Below are positions 17,662 through 26,714 of a stretch of 45,182 nucleotides of DNA, piece by piece. Origin of the DNA: an uncultured Eubacteriales bacterium (GTDB taxonomy: Bacteria; Bacillota; Clostridia; Oscillospirales; Acutalibacteraceae); the NCBI GenBank assembly GCA_934457115.1, contig CAKSHI010000014.1, positions 1 to 45,182 on the forward strand, read 5' to 3'. Each line of letters begins with the position of its first letter. The first letter of the stretch is position 1. The notes beneath the pieces were generated by a model. It saw nothing but the letters and a program-made list of their open reading frames with translations. It had not been told where the DNA came from and did not search any database. The position numbers and the translations under genes are program-made.

Positions 17662-17678
17662 AAAAGATGTATATTTCC

Positions 17679-17867
17679 TTATACTGCACGTGTTACTTTG
17701 CCCGAACGTAAACAGCGAGTGCAAACATGGATACGTTTTGGAGTACCGTTCACAATAGTTTTTACACGTTTAACATTAGGCTTCCAAGTTCTATTGGAAC
17801 GTCTATGTGAATGAGACACTTTAATTCCGAAAGAAACATCTTTACTGCAAATCTCACATTTTGCCAT
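17679..17867 (-). CDS. rpmB: 50S ribosomal protein L28, zinc-binding form
   Basis: 62 residues with the L28 core KVSHSHRRSNRTWKPNVKR. Two CxxC pairs (Cys4/Cys7 and Cys49/Cys52) mark the zinc-binding form of L28, as opposed to the Cys-free paralogue that some bacteria switch to under zinc limitation. It is a structural protein of the large ribosomal subunit. A GGAGGTCG ribosome site precedes the ATG. A plausible promoter (TTGCAA at 17936-17931, 17 bases, TAATAT at 17913-17908) and its own terminator suggest a single-gene unit. Confidence 0.97.
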   Translation of the reverse strand: MAKCEICSKDVSFGIKVSHSHRRSNRTWKPNVKRVKTIVNGTPKRIHVCTRCLRSGKVTRAV

Positions 17868-17907
17868 ATAGTCGACCTCCTTTGACGCTTTTAGAATAAC
17901 ATATAGT

Positions 17908-17936
17908 ATATTATCATATTTTCAAAAAAGTTGCAA
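17908..17936 (-). promoter_or_regulatory. Possible promoter of rpmB
   Basis: TTGCAA (17936-17931), 17 bases, TAATAT (17913-17908) on the minus strand, 41 bases before the rpmB start and just after trpB2 ends. Confidence 0.45.
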
Positions 17937-17941
17937 GCTTT

Positions 17942-19321
17942 TTATTTTTTTATAATTGATATCTTAGGTAAATCCTTAAATCCTCTTTCTAAATCCTCGT
18001 TTGTGGGGATATAATCTGACATCTTGTGCTCTATAAATGATGAATATGCCGACATATCAAAATACCCTGTCCCCGTAAGTCCAAATAGGATCGTCTTGGA
18101 TTCCCCGGACTCTTTACATTTTATCGCCTCATCCATAGCTGCTTTTATTGCATGAGCAGATTCCGGTGCGGGCAATATGGTTTCGTGCTTTGCAAAATCT
18201 ATAGCCGCCTTAAAAACATCAGATTGTTTAACGGCAATCGCCCTCATATAGCCGTCATGATAGAGTTTAGATAATATTGGAGACATTCCATGGTATCTAA
18301 GACCTCCCGCATGGTTGGCAGACGGTATGAAACCGCAGCCAAGTGTATACATTTTAGCCATAGGAGTAACTTTCCCTGTATCGCAAAAGTCGTAAGCGTA
18401 TTTACCTCTTGTAAAAGATGGACACGATGCAGGTTCAACAGCTATAATTTCAGGATTTGACCTTCCCAAAATCTTATCTCCCATAAAAGGAGATATAAGT
18501 CCGCCAAGGTTGGATCCCCCTCCTGCACATCCAATTATAACATCAGGATATTCATCAAGTATTTCCATTGCTTTCTTTGCTTCCAGGCCGATTATAGACT
18601 GATGCAATAAGACTTGATTTAATACTGATCCCAAAACATATTTACAATTTGGTGTATTTAACGATTTTTCTACAGCTTCTGATATAGCACATCCAAGACT
18701 TCCTCCTGTATTCGGGTCATTCGAAAGAATTTTCCTCCCGGCTTCAGTCGTGTTGCTTGGGCTTGGTATAACATTAGCTCCAAACGTTTGCATAACCGTT
18801 CTTCTATGTGGCTTTTGATTATACGAAACCTTTACCATAAATACCGTAAGATCAATACCAAAATAAGCACACGCTTCTGATAGTGCCGTACCCCACTGGC
18901 CTGCACCTGTTTCGGTTGTAAGAGAGGTTATCCCCTGTTTTTTGGCATAATATGCTTGAGCCATTGCAGAATTAAGTTTATGACTGCCGGACGTATTATT
19001 TCCTTCAAATTTATAGTATATTTTCGCAGGAGTATCTAAGAATTTTTCTAAATTATATGCCCTAATCAGTGGAGATGGCCTATATATCTTATACATTTGA
19101 CGTATTCCATCGGGGATTTCAAAAAATCGAGTTTCATTATCCATTTCTTGGTGGGCAAGTTCCTTGCAAAATATAGGATACAATTCCTCCTCACTTATAG
19201 GCTTTAGGGTCGCCGGATTGAGTAATGGTTCGGGAAGCTCTTTCATATCAGCTCTAAGATTATACCAAGCAGTAGGTATTTGATCCTCTGATAAGTAAAA
19301 TCTATGCGGTATCTTAGACAT
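17942..19321 (-). CDS. trpB2: Tryptophan synthase beta chain-like protein, TrpB2 type
   Basis: 459 residues, longer than TrpB1 (about 400) and of the length and sequence of the TrpB2 group (TIGR01415). The pyridoxal-phosphate lysine is Lys115 in NTSGSHKLNSA, the catalytic glutamate Glu137 in TTETGAGQWGTA, and the phosphate-binding loop CAGGGSNLGG. TrpB2 enzymes join indole and serine to make tryptophan without a tightly bound alpha subunit, and some act in indole salvage. No trpA or other trp gene is in the window. AAGGAGG precedes the ATG. The gene has a consensus promoter and a long leader with a strong internal terminator, implying regulated read-through. Confidence 0.93.
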   Translation of the reverse strand: MSKIPHRFYLSEDQIPTAWYNLRADMKELPEPLLNPATLKPISEEELYPIFCKELAHQEMDNETRFFEIPDGIRQMYKIYRPSPLIRAYNLEKFLDTPAKIYYKFEGNNTSGSHKLNSAMAQAYYAKKQGITSLTTETGAGQWGTALSEACAYFGIDLTVFMVKVSYNQKPHRRTVMQTFGANVIPSPSNTTEAGRKILSNDPNTGGSLGCAISEAVEKSLNTPNCKYVLGSVLNQVLLHQSIIGLEAKKAMEILDEYPDVIIGCAGGGSNLGGLISPFMGDKILGRSNPEIIAVEPASCPSFTRGKYAYDFCDTGKVTPMAKMYTLGCGFIPSANHAGGLRYHGMSPILSKLYHDGYMRAIAVKQSDVFKAAIDFAKHETILPAPESAHAIKAAMDEAIKCKESGESKTILFGLTGTGYFDMSAYSSFIEHKMSDYIPTNEDLERGFKDLPKISIIKK

Positions 19322-19567
19322 TTTAAATTCCTCCTTAAAGCATTTAATTTATAAGTTTTTATTAAAAGTATAAGCAATAAACAAAAGAGCCTTTACCCCA
19401 AGCTCTGGGGCAAAAGCTCTTTTGCCTTTGCAAAATTACCGAGATTGGTACTCGAAAACCAATGTACATATAAGGCCCTTATTAAGTTAACCACTTTTTA
19501 ATAATAAAAGCCAATACTATTATTTTAAAAATAATTACATATCAAACATTTTATTAAATATAATATC
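19322..19567 (-). promoter_or_regulatory. Untranslated leader of trpB2, possible riboswitch or attenuator
   Basis: About 240 bases lie between the likely transcription start (about 19561) and trpB2. From 5' to 3' they hold an AU-rich stretch, a hairpin with ATTGGT/ACCAAT arms (about 19445-19463), a small TTTTGC/GCAAAA hairpin, the strong terminator, and the ribosome site. I find no T-box AGGGUGGNACCGCG element and no leader peptide rich in Trp codons. The class is not recognised. Confidence 0.5.
19389..19430 (-). terminator. Strong terminator inside the trpB2 leader (candidate attenuator)
   Basis: On the minus strand AAAAGAGC plus TTTTGCCCC pairs perfectly, allowing G-U pairs, with GGGGTAAAG plus GCTCTTTT across a 7-base loop, giving about 17 pairs followed by GTTTATT. 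It lies some 60 bases before the trpB2 start and downstream of the consensus promoter at 19596-19568, so it must be bypassed for trpB2 to be expressed from that promoter. Just upstream TTTTGC-AAAG-GCAAAA could form a competing hairpin that takes up the first bases of the terminator arm. Confidence 0.75.
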
Positions 19568-19596
19568 ATTATATGAGTAAGTATTACTTATGTCAA
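19568..19596 (-). promoter_or_regulatory. Consensus promoter of trpB2
   Basis: TTGACA (19596-19591), exactly 17 bases, then TATAAT (19573-19568): a perfect sigma-A consensus on the minus strand, placed between the FUSC-protein gene and trpB2. Confidence 0.85.
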
Positions 19597-19612
19597 CAAG
19601 ACTGCGCTAAAC

Positions 19613-20116
19613 TCATTGTTCTACTTTTTTATTAGGAAATATAAATGCATTGATAACCATAGCTATAACAATTCCTATAGTAGTGTCTATAACCCTGTTT
19701 ACAACATAAAAAAATGCATCACCAAGATTTTTTTCCGGCTGTACTACAATGCTTATCAAAACAATACATCCTATTATAATGGATTCTTTTCTATCTGTCA
19801 TATTGCAAATATAAATTACTATCAAAATGCACGCGGGTGCAATTATAATGTCAAAAAAGTTATTATAGTTTGGGATAAGACAAATTATCTCCAAAACCAC
19901 ATATCCCAAAACACCACCCAATACTGTGCCTATCGTCCTATTAAGGCCACTTTTGAATGTCTCATCATAGGTTTGTTGCATACAAATCATAGCTGCAATA
20001 GCCGAAAACAAAGAATCATCTCTTTTAAATACAAAAGATATAAATATACAAACTGACACCGCTAATGCGGTTTTTATTGCTCTTTTTCCAAGTCTGTATC
20101 TAAAATTTAACTTCAA
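19613..20116 (-). CDS. Small FUSC/aromatic acid exporter (ArAE, DUF939-like) membrane protein
   Basis: 167 residues from a TTG at 20116, seven bases after AGGAG. It starts MKLNFRYRLGKRAIKTALAV, has five or so hydrophobic helices, and contains FSAIAAMICMQQTYDETFKSG and RTIGTVLGGVLGY, typical of the membrane half of aromatic acid exporter family proteins. The usual soluble C-terminal domain is missing, so it is either a short form or a truncated gene. The frame ends cleanly. Its place upstream of trpB2 hints at an indole or aromatic-compound link, but that is inference. It appears to have its own promoter. Confidence 0.8.
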   Translation of the reverse strand: MKLNFRYRLGKRAIKTALAVSVCIFISFVFKRDDSLFSAIAAMICMQQTYDETFKSGLNRTIGTVLGGVLGYVVLEIICLIPNYNNFFDIIIAPACILIVIYICNMTDRKESIIIGCIVLISIVVQPEKNLGDAFFYVVNRVIDTTIGIVIAMVINAFIFPNKKVEQ

Positions 20117-20137
20117 TCAACCACTCCTACTAAACTT

Positions 20138-20165
20138 ATTATACTTAAATATTATATATCTACAA
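20138..20165 (-). promoter_or_regulatory. Possible promoter of the FUSC-family gene
   Basis: TTGTAG (20165-20160), 16 bases, TATAAT (20143-20138) on the minus strand, about 22 bases before the TTG start. The rest of the gap to 20357 is AT-rich with nothing else I recognise. Confidence 0.45.
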
Positions 20166-20357
20166 AACGTAAAAATGCAATATCAAGATACCATAAAAAA
20201 TATTTTATCTACCTTCTATATATAACTAAAATAGCCATAAAAACATAGTATTCTAATCCTGTTTTCCCCATTAAAATAAAAAACAGTAATATATCGTTTT
20301 ACTCACTATTATAAATATAAAAAGTGGTATTATTTCTAAGACAAAGGGAGAATGAGT

Positions 20358-21233
20358 ATGTTTTTAAGCATAAAAATAAGTAAAAAATTTATTTTTTCTT
20401 TTTTAATATTAATTTTTGGGATCTCATTCTTTGCCATATCTTCATTCGCCGGCAACATAACAGAAAATGACGACGATTGTGTTCATTTGCCAATCATCAT
20501 GTATCACGGGATTTCAAAAAGTCCAAGATATCAAGGACGATATGTTATTTCTCCTGAAGAGTTTGAGAGTGACTTAAAATATATAAAAGACAATCAATAC
20601 AATACGATATTTGTTGACGATGTAATAAATTACGTCTGCAATGACACACCTCTGCCCGAAAACCCTATAATGATTACCTTCGATGACGGTTACTACAACA
20701 ATTTTTTATACGCTTATCCTCTTTTACAAAAATACAACTGTAAAATGGTCCTCTCGCCTATAGGCAAATACACTGATATATACAGTCAATGTGACGATAG
20801 AAACGCAAATTATGCCCACTGTACCTGGGATAACATAAACGAAATGGCCGCATCGGGATTGGTTGAAATACAAAATCATTCATACGATATGCATACAACA
20901 AATAAAAAAGGTAGAAGAAACGGCGCTAAAAAATTAAAGGGTGAAAGTCACGAGGAATATCAAGCAGCCTTAACCAAGGATCTAACAAAAATGCAGCAAG
21001 AAATCCTAGACAACACCGGGATTAAATCTCAAGCATTTACTTTTCCCTTTGGTGCTGTGAGCAATGACTCTATCGATATTTTAAAGGGAATTGGTTTTAA
21101 AGCAGCTCTTACTTGTGAAGAAAAAACTAATAAAATAACTCATGACACGGAGTGCCTTTACCATCTCAATCGATTTATAAGACCGCACAATATCAGTACT
21201 GAAAAACTTTTTTCTAAGATTTCTAAAAAATAG
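20358..21233 (+). CDS. Secreted polysaccharide deacetylase (NodB family)
   Basis: 291 residues from the ATG at 20358, seven bases after AAAGGGAG; an ATG six bases earlier touches the ribosome site. A basic N-terminus and a hydrophobic core end in SSFA-GN, a good signal peptide with cleavage near residue 31. The deacetylase domain has motif 1 TFDDG (catalytic and metal Asp), a metal-binding motif 2 HSYDMH, and motif 3 FPFGAVSND. It probably removes acetyl groups from N-acetylglucosamine of peptidoglycan or another surface glycan outside the cell. It precedes the pyruvate:ferredoxin oxidoreductase gene, which has its own promoter, so the two are not necessarily linked. Confidence 0.9.
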   Translation: MFLSIKISKKFIFSFLILIFGISFFAISSFAGNITENDDDCVHLPIIMYHGISKSPRYQGRYVISPEEFESDLKYIKDNQYNTIFVDDVINYVCNDTPLPENPIMITFDDGYYNNFLYAYPLLQKYNCKMVLSPIGKYTDIYSQCDDRNANYAHCTWDNINEMAASGLVEIQNHSYDMHTTNKKGRRNGAKKLKGESHEEYQAALTKDLTKMQQEILDNTGIKSQAFTFPFGAVSNDSIDILKGIGFKAALTCEEKTNKITHDTECLYHLNRFIRPHNISTEKLFSKISKK

Positions 21234-21320
21234 TAATTTTCCTCTTTATAATGGTAATAATACATCCATAACTATATTTATAAATGTCTATATAACAATC
21301 ATAATAATATTGCCCATAAC

Positions 21321-21349
21321 TTTACATTAGGCCTTAAAAGTGGTAAAAT
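21321..21349 (+). promoter_or_regulatory. Predicted promoter of the pyruvate:ferredoxin oxidoreductase gene
   Basis: TTTACA (21321-21326), 17 bases, then TAAAAT (21344-21349), about 68 bases before the start codon. Confidence 0.55.
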
Positions 21350-21416
21350 ATTTTTTGTTATAGTCAATTAATCTTACAATTTTTGCTATTAAACCTTTAA
21401 AGGAGGAAATAATTAA

Positions 21417-24400
21417 ATGTCAAGAAAAATGAAGACTATGGATGGTAACAGTGCTGCAGCTCACGTTTCTTATGCGTTTACTGATGTCGCTGCTATTTAT
21501 CCTATAACTCCCTCTTCCGTTATGGCGGATGAAACAGACAAATACTCTGCAAATGGCAGAAAAAATCTATTTGGTAAAGAAGTTAAAGTAACTGAAATGC
21601 AATCTGAAGCCGGTGCTGCAGGTGCAGTTCACGGTTCTTTGGCAGCCGGTGCGCTTACAACTACCTATACTGCATCTCAAGGCTTGCTTTTAATGATACC
21701 TAATATGTATAAAATGGCCGGTGAATTACTTCCAAGTGTAATCCACGTTTCAGCTCGTGCACTAACAAGCCATGCCTTATCAATTTTTGGAGATCACTCT
21801 GATATATATGCTTGTCGTCAAACAGGATACGCTATGCTATGCTCCAACAGCCCTCAAGAGGTTATGGATCTTACTGCAGTTGCACATTTATCCGCTATAA
21901 AGGGTAGAGTTCCGCTTTTGCATTTCTTTGATGGATTTAGAACATCTCATGAAATCCAAAAAGTTGAAGTTTGGGATTATGAGGACCTTGCTGATATGCT
22001 AGACTGGGATGCAGTTGATGCATTTAGAAGAAACAGCTTAAATCCTGAACATCCTGAGCTTAGAGGTTCCGCTCAAAATGACGATATCTTCTTCCAAGCA
22101 AGGGAAGCTTGTAATAAATACTATGATGCTATACCTGAAGTTGTCGTTGACTACATGAATAAAGTAAATGAAAAAATCGGGACAGACTATAAGCCTTTCA
22201 ATTACTATGGAGCTCCTGATGCCGAAAAAGTTATAATCGCAATGGGATCTGTATGCGAAGCTATTGAAGAAGTTGTAGATTATTTGAATGCCGGCGGCGA
22301 AAAGGTCGGACTTGTAAAAGTAAGACTTTATAGACCTTTTGTAGCTGACTATCTATTAAACGTACTACCAAAAACAGTTAAGAATATATCTGTATTAGAT
22401 CGTACAAAAGAACCAGGTTCAATTGGTGAACCTCTATATCTTGATGTTTTGGCAGCCCTATCCGGCACAGAATTCGGATGTGTTCCTATATACACCGGTC
22501 GTTATGGTCTTGGTTCAAAGGATACAACTCCTGCACAATTGATCGCAGTTTATCGTAATATGGAATCTTCCACACCTAAAAAGAGATTTACAATAGGTAT
22601 AGAAGATGACGTTACAAACCTTTCTTTGGAAATCAAAGAAAATCCGGATACAACTCCAAAAGGCACACGTTCTTGTAAGTTCTGGGGCTTGGGTTCAGAC
22701 GGTACTGTAGGCGCAAACAAAAACTCAATCAAAATTATTGGAGACCACACTGACATGTATGCACAAGGATACTTTGCATACGATTCCAAAAAATCCGGTG
22801 GTATTACTATATCTCACCTACGTTTTGGAAATACTCCAATCAAATCAACTTACTATATAAGCAAAGCAGACTTTGTTGCTTGCCACAACCCATCTTATGT
22901 CGACAAGTATGCTATGGTAGAAGACTTAAAAGAAGGCGGAAGCTTCCTTCTAAACTGTCCTTGGAAAGGTGAAGAACTTGATAAAAGACTTCCTAATAAA
23001 ATGAAAAAGTTCATTGCGGACAATAATATCAATTTCTACACAATAGACGGTATTAAGATTGGTAAAGAAATCGGACTTGGCGGAAGAATTAATACAGTAT
23101 TGCAATCCGCTTTCTTCAAGATTGCAAATATAATTCCAAGCGAACAAGCAATTCAATACATGAAAGACGCTGCAACTAAGTCATATAGCAAAAAAGGTGA
23201 AAAAATTGTATCTATGAACCATCAAGCTATTGAACGTGGAGCAAGTGATCTTGTTAAAGTCGATGTACCTGAATCATGGAAAAATATTACTGATACTTCC
23301 GACAATCTAAAGCACGTAGACGGCGACAGAAAAGAACTTGTTAAGTATGTAAACACTATCTTAAATCCTGTTAATGCTCATAAAGGTGACGAACTCCCTG
23401 TTTCCGCATTCATGGATCATGTAAATGGTGCTGTACCTCAAGGTTCTGCCGCTTATGAAAAACGTGGTATTGCAGTAGACGTTCCTGAATGGAAACCGGA
23501 AAACTGTATCCAATGTAACTTCTGCTCATTTGTTTGCCCTCATGCTGTTATTCGTCCTGCTATAATGACAGATGAAGAATTAGCAAATGCACCTTCAGTA
23601 GTTAAATCCAAAAAGATGACAGGTTTCCCTGGTCTAAACTTCGCTATGACTGTATCTGTCCTAGACTGTACAGGATGCGGAAACTGTGCTCAAGTCTGCC
23701 CGGGTATGAAAGGTAATAAGGCCCTCGAAATGAAGCCTATCGATTCTCAAAGACCAATGCAAGCAGTCTTCGATTACGGCAGAGAGTTAGAAGAAAAACC
23801 TGAAGTCCTTGAAAAATTCAAAGAAACCACTGTAAAGGGCAGCCAATTTAAGCAACCTTTATTAGAATTCTCAGGCGCTTGCGCAGGCTGCGGTGAGACA
23901 CCATACGCAAAACTTGCAACTCAATTATTTGGTGACAGAATGTATATTGCAAATGCGACAGGCTGTTCATCTATTTGGGGTGGTTCAGCTCCTGCTACAC
24001 CATATACCGTAAATAAGAAGGGTCACGGACCTGCATGGCAAAACTCTCTATTTGAAGATAATGCTGAATTTGGATACGGTATGGCATTAGCTCAAAATGC
24101 TATTAGAGATAGACTTTACGATTATGTAAAGGAAATTTCCTCTTCTTCAAATGACGAAAACACAAAGGAAATTTGCAAAAATTATCTTGATACTTTTGAT
24201 AACAGCAGAGCAAACCGTACTGCAGCTGACGCATTAATTGAAAAACTAGACGAAATATCTAAATCTAACAGTGAAATAGCTTCCTTAGCTAATAAGACAC
24301 TTAAAGATAAAGATTATCTCGCTAAGAAATCCATGTGGATATTTGGTGGAGACGGTTGGGCCTATGATATAGGCTTTGGCGGTCTTGATCATGTCATCGC

Positions 24401-24983
24401 TTCAGGTGAAAATATAAATATACTTGTATTTGATACAGAAGTTTACTCAAATACAGGTGGTCAAGCATCAAAAGCTACTCCTGTTGGTTCTGTTGCACAA
24501 TTTGCTGCTGCTGGAAAAGCAACTAAGAAAAAAGACCTAGCAGCTATTGCTATGAGTTATGGATATGTATATGTAGCTCAAGTTGCTATGGGTGCAGATT
24601 ACAACCAATGCATCAAAGCTTTCAACGAAGCTGAAAGTTACAACGGTCCATCAATCATTATCGCTTATGCTCCATGTATTAACCATGGAATTAGAGGCGG
24701 TATGGGAATTTCTCAACTCGAAGAGAAAAAGGCTGTCGCTGCCGGATACTGGAATATGTTCCGTTTCGACCCACGTCTAGCCGATGAAGGCAAAAATCCA
24801 TTTATATTAGACAGCAAGGCACCGTCTGCAAGCTACCGTGATTTCATAATGGGTGAAGTAAGATATAATTCACTTACTCGTTCATTCCCAGACCGTGCAG
24901 AAAAGCTATTTGAAAAGGCAGAAAAACTTGCTTCTGATAGATATAAACATCTAGAAAAACTTTCAAAAGGCTTAGATCAATAA
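21417..24983 (+). CDS. nifJ: Pyruvate:ferredoxin (flavodoxin) oxidoreductase, single chain
   Basis: 1188 residues, the normal length for the homodimeric enzyme, with AGGAGG ten bases before the ATG. The N-terminal pyruvate-binding domains (ITPSSVMAD, TASQGLLLMIPNMYK) are followed by two ferredoxin-type 4Fe-4S motifs (starting Cys697, CIQCNFCSFVCP, and then CTGCGNCAQVCP), and a C-terminal thiamine diphosphate domain with CAGCGETPYAKL, ATGCSSIWGG and GDGWAYDIGFGG plus YSNTGGQASK. It converts pyruvate and coenzyme A to acetyl-CoA and carbon dioxide, reducing ferredoxin. It supplies the acetyl-CoA that AdhE, encoded at 1437, can reduce to ethanol. It ends at a strong terminator facing the LRR-protease array. 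Confidence 0.97.
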   Translation: MSRKMKTMDGNSAAAHVSYAFTDVAAIYPITPSSVMADETDKYSANGRKNLFGKEVKVTEMQSEAGAAGAVHGSLAAGALTTTYTASQGLLLMIPNMYKMAGELLPSVIHVSARALTSHALSIFGDHSDIYACRQTGYAMLCSNSPQEVMDLTAVAHLSAIKGRVPLLHFFDGFRTSHEIQKVEVWDYEDLADMLDWDAVDAFRRNSLNPEHPELRGSAQNDDIFFQAREACNKYYDAIPEVVVDYMNKVNEKIGTDYKPFNYYGAPDAEKVIIAMGSVCEAIEEVVDYLNAGGEKVGLVKVRLYRPFVADYLLNVLPKTVKNISVLDRTKEPGSIGEPLYLDVLAALSGTEFGCVPIYTGRYGLGSKDTTPAQLIAVYRNMESSTPKKRFTIGIEDDVTNLSLEIKENPDTTPKGTRSCKFWGLGSDGTVGANKNSIKIIGDHTDMYAQGYFAYDSKKSGGITISHLRFGNTPIKSTYYISKADFVACHNPSYVDKYAMVEDLKEGGSFLLNCPWKGEELDKRLPNKMKKFIADNNINFYTIDGIKIGKEIGLGGRINTVLQSAFFKIANIIPSEQAIQYMKDAATKSYSKKGEKIVSMNHQAIERGASDLVKVDVPESWKNITDTSDNLKHVDGDRKELVKYVNTILNPVNAHKGDELPVSAFMDHVNGAVPQGSAAYEKRGIAVDVPEWKPENCIQCNFCSFVCPHAVIRPAIMTDEELANAPSVVKSKKMTGFPGLNFAMTVSVLDCTGCGNCAQVCPGMKGNKALEMKPIDSQRPMQAVFDYGRELEEKPEVLEKFKETTVKGSQFKQPLLEFSGACAGCGETPYAKLATQLFGDRMYIANATGCSSIWGGSAPATPYTVNKKGHGPAWQNSLFEDNAEFGYGMALAQNAIRDRLYDYVKEISSSSNDENTKEICKNYLDTFDNSRANRTAADALIEKLDEISKSNSEIASLANKTLKDKDYLAKKSMWIFGGDGWAYDIGFGGLDHVIASGENINILVFDTEVYSNTGGQASKATPVGSVAQFAAAGKATKKKDLAAIAMSYGYVYVAQVAMGADYNQCIKAFNEAESYNGPSIIIAYAPCINHGIRGGMGISQLEEKKAVAAGYWNMFRFDPRLADEGKNPFILDSKAPSASYRDFIMGEVRYNSLTRSFPDRAEKLFEKAEKLASDRYKHLEKLSKGLDQ

Positions 24984-25010
24984 AAATATTTAAATCTCAT
25001 AAAAGATTAA

Positions 25011-25058
25011 AAAATCTCCTTAACCGTAATAATATGGTCAAGGAGATTTAATTTTTTA
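25011..25058. terminator. Bidirectional terminator between nifJ and the LRR-protease array
   Basis: AAATCTCCTT (25012-25021), reinforced by an inner ACC/GGT, pairs with AAGGAGATTT (25040-25049). T-rich tracts follow on both strands. It can end both nifJ and the long minus-strand array. Confidence 0.85.
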
Positions 25059-25070
25059 TAACAATGTTTT

Positions 25071-26594
25071 TTAATCATCTTTTAAATTACTTATGTGAAA
25101 AGGAACGTGCGTAGCCTCCTCCAAGTCTACTGTTATTACAGCTCCCTTAAGTCCGCAACTAGCATAGTTAAATCCCCACGGATTTCGTAATTTAATATAA
25201 TATCTTCCATTATTTTCTTCCGCACCAATCAAACTGAAGGCATGATGAGAAACAATTTTATCATTATCTACATCCCTTACAATATCCTTTTCATTATTTA
25301 TCCCATAATAAAGAGGTGTCTTACTATCTAATGCCCTTTTTATCTTTTCAAATAGCTTACCTATATCATTGCCACTTAACTTATTAGAGCAATAATTTTT
25401 ATTTGCCTCTTTTCCTAATAGAGCTTTAAACACGTTTTTATATTCGTATGTATCCCTTTCATAGTTCAAATCAACCTTCCTGTAATTACTGCCTTCAATC
25501 ATACTATAGTCAACCTTATCTCGCCCATTTTCTAAATATGCTGCAAATGCTTTTTCTATCATCTGCACCCAAATATTTTCCTTTGATTTTGACATTATAC
25601 TTGATTTTAATAAACCACCAAATCGTTTTTTCTGAAACAAAGACTTTTTAACCGTATACACTTCTTTTACAAATACATCCTTCTCCACTTCCCTCTGAAG
25701 AGTTACATCGACAGAATCCGATTTATCAGGATTATCCTTTATGATATTTTTTATAACATCAGGTTTCATATTGGCTATAGATGCAAGTGATGCCACCAGC
25801 CAGCAGTCACCTATATTCCCCTGCTTGATGTCATCCATTTTAGGTCCTCCTTGAGAAAAAAGCGGCAATCCTTCTGCACTCCCTACTATTATAGGTTTTT
25901 TCCCTCCTTCATATATAAAATTATCATCAGAAACGTCTATATGTCTGCAATCATCAGGATTATCAGGAAGTTGTAATTTTTCACAACCTATAAAAGCATT
26001 ATTCATGGTACGACCCGGTTTTATAAGATTATCTACTCTGCTTAGGTTAGTACAATTAGCAAATGCAGCTACGCCAATAGACTCCACCGATTCCGGAATT
26101 GATATACTCTCTAAACTTTCACAACCATAAAATGTAGACCTATATATACTACGTAGCCTCCCTTCTCTTAAATTTACGCTACTTAAATTTTTGCAATTCA
26201 TAAAGGCACTTGCCCCTAACATAAATACACTAGATGGTATATCTATCCTTTTTAAATTACTACATTCATAGAAGGCACATAGATCTATTATCTCTAATTT
26301 CTCAGGTAAAATGATCTCTTCTAAATTGTTAAAACCAGCAAAAGCTTTTTCACCTATTTCAAAAATATCGCTATCTACTAATATTTTTTTTGCATCACGT
26401 GCAAAACGCGTATCCATTTGTCCAAGAGTCCCGTCAACTCCCCTAACAAAAACAGGCTCCTCTTCAGCACTTTTAACTGATTCACTCAAATTAAGCTTAA
26501 CCTCTTTAGGTACTGAAACACAACCCTGACTATTTGTAATTGATTCGTCCTTTTGAGTTGATCCTGAGCCGGTTTTTAAAGAACTATACAACAT
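25071..26594 (-). CDS. LRR-calpain protein 1 (short BspA-type LRR plus C2 cysteine protease)
   Basis: 507 residues from the ATG at 26594, which GAGGAG precedes; a longer TTG-started frame to 26645 runs through the promoter. The N-terminal 45 residues are polar with no signal peptide. A capping segment (about 48-80) leads to roughly five BspA-type leucine-rich repeats (about 80-205, pattern AFxGCxxLxxIxLP). A conserved linker (DDNFIYEG, LPLFSQGGP) leads to a calpain-like domain (about 255-505). The catalytic residues are Cys264 in GDCWLVASLASI, His451 in HHAFSLIG and Asn471 in LRNPWG. It is the smallest member of the array and the last in transcription order. Confidence 0.85.
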   Translation of the reverse strand: MLYSSLKTGSGSTQKDESITNSQGCVSVPKEVKLNLSESVKSAEEEPVFVRGVDGTLGQMDTRFARDAKKILVDSDIFEIGEKAFAGFNNLEEIILPEKLEIIDLCAFYECSNLKRIDIPSSVFMLGASAFMNCKNLSSVNLREGRLRSIYRSTFYGCESLESISIPESVESIGVAAFANCTNLSRVDNLIKPGRTMNNAFIGCEKLQLPDNPDDCRHIDVSDDNFIYEGGKKPIIVGSAEGLPLFSQGGPKMDDIKQGNIGDCWLVASLASIANMKPDVIKNIIKDNPDKSDSVDVTLQREVEKDVFVKEVYTVKKSLFQKKRFGGLLKSSIMSKSKENIWVQMIEKAFAAYLENGRDKVDYSMIEGSNYRKVDLNYERDTYEYKNVFKALLGKEANKNYCSNKLSGNDIGKLFEKIKRALDSKTPLYYGINNEKDIVRDVDNDKIVSHHAFSLIGAEENNGRYYIKLRNPWGFNYASCGLKGAVITVDLEEATHVPFHISNLKDD

Positions 26595-26616
26595 AACAGC
26601 CACTCCTCGTATACCA

Positions 26617-26645
26617 ATTGTAACATAAATATCCACAAGAAGCAA
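26617..26645 (-). promoter_or_regulatory. Possible promoter of LRR-calpain gene 1
   Basis: TTGCTT (26645-26640), 17 bases, TACAAT (26622-26617) on the minus strand. Transcription would start only about 16 bases before the ATG. Confidence 0.45.
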
Positions 26646-26714
26646 TATATTGCCATTTTAATTTATAGTTTTATATATTTTTGCAAATTAAAACAATTAT
26701 TAACCCTATTACTA

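Noticed and set aside
19322..19567. A tryptophan T-box or classical trp leader peptide upstream of trpB2
   Set aside because: The T-box consensus is missing, and the short frames in the leader contain at most one Trp codon and no run of them.
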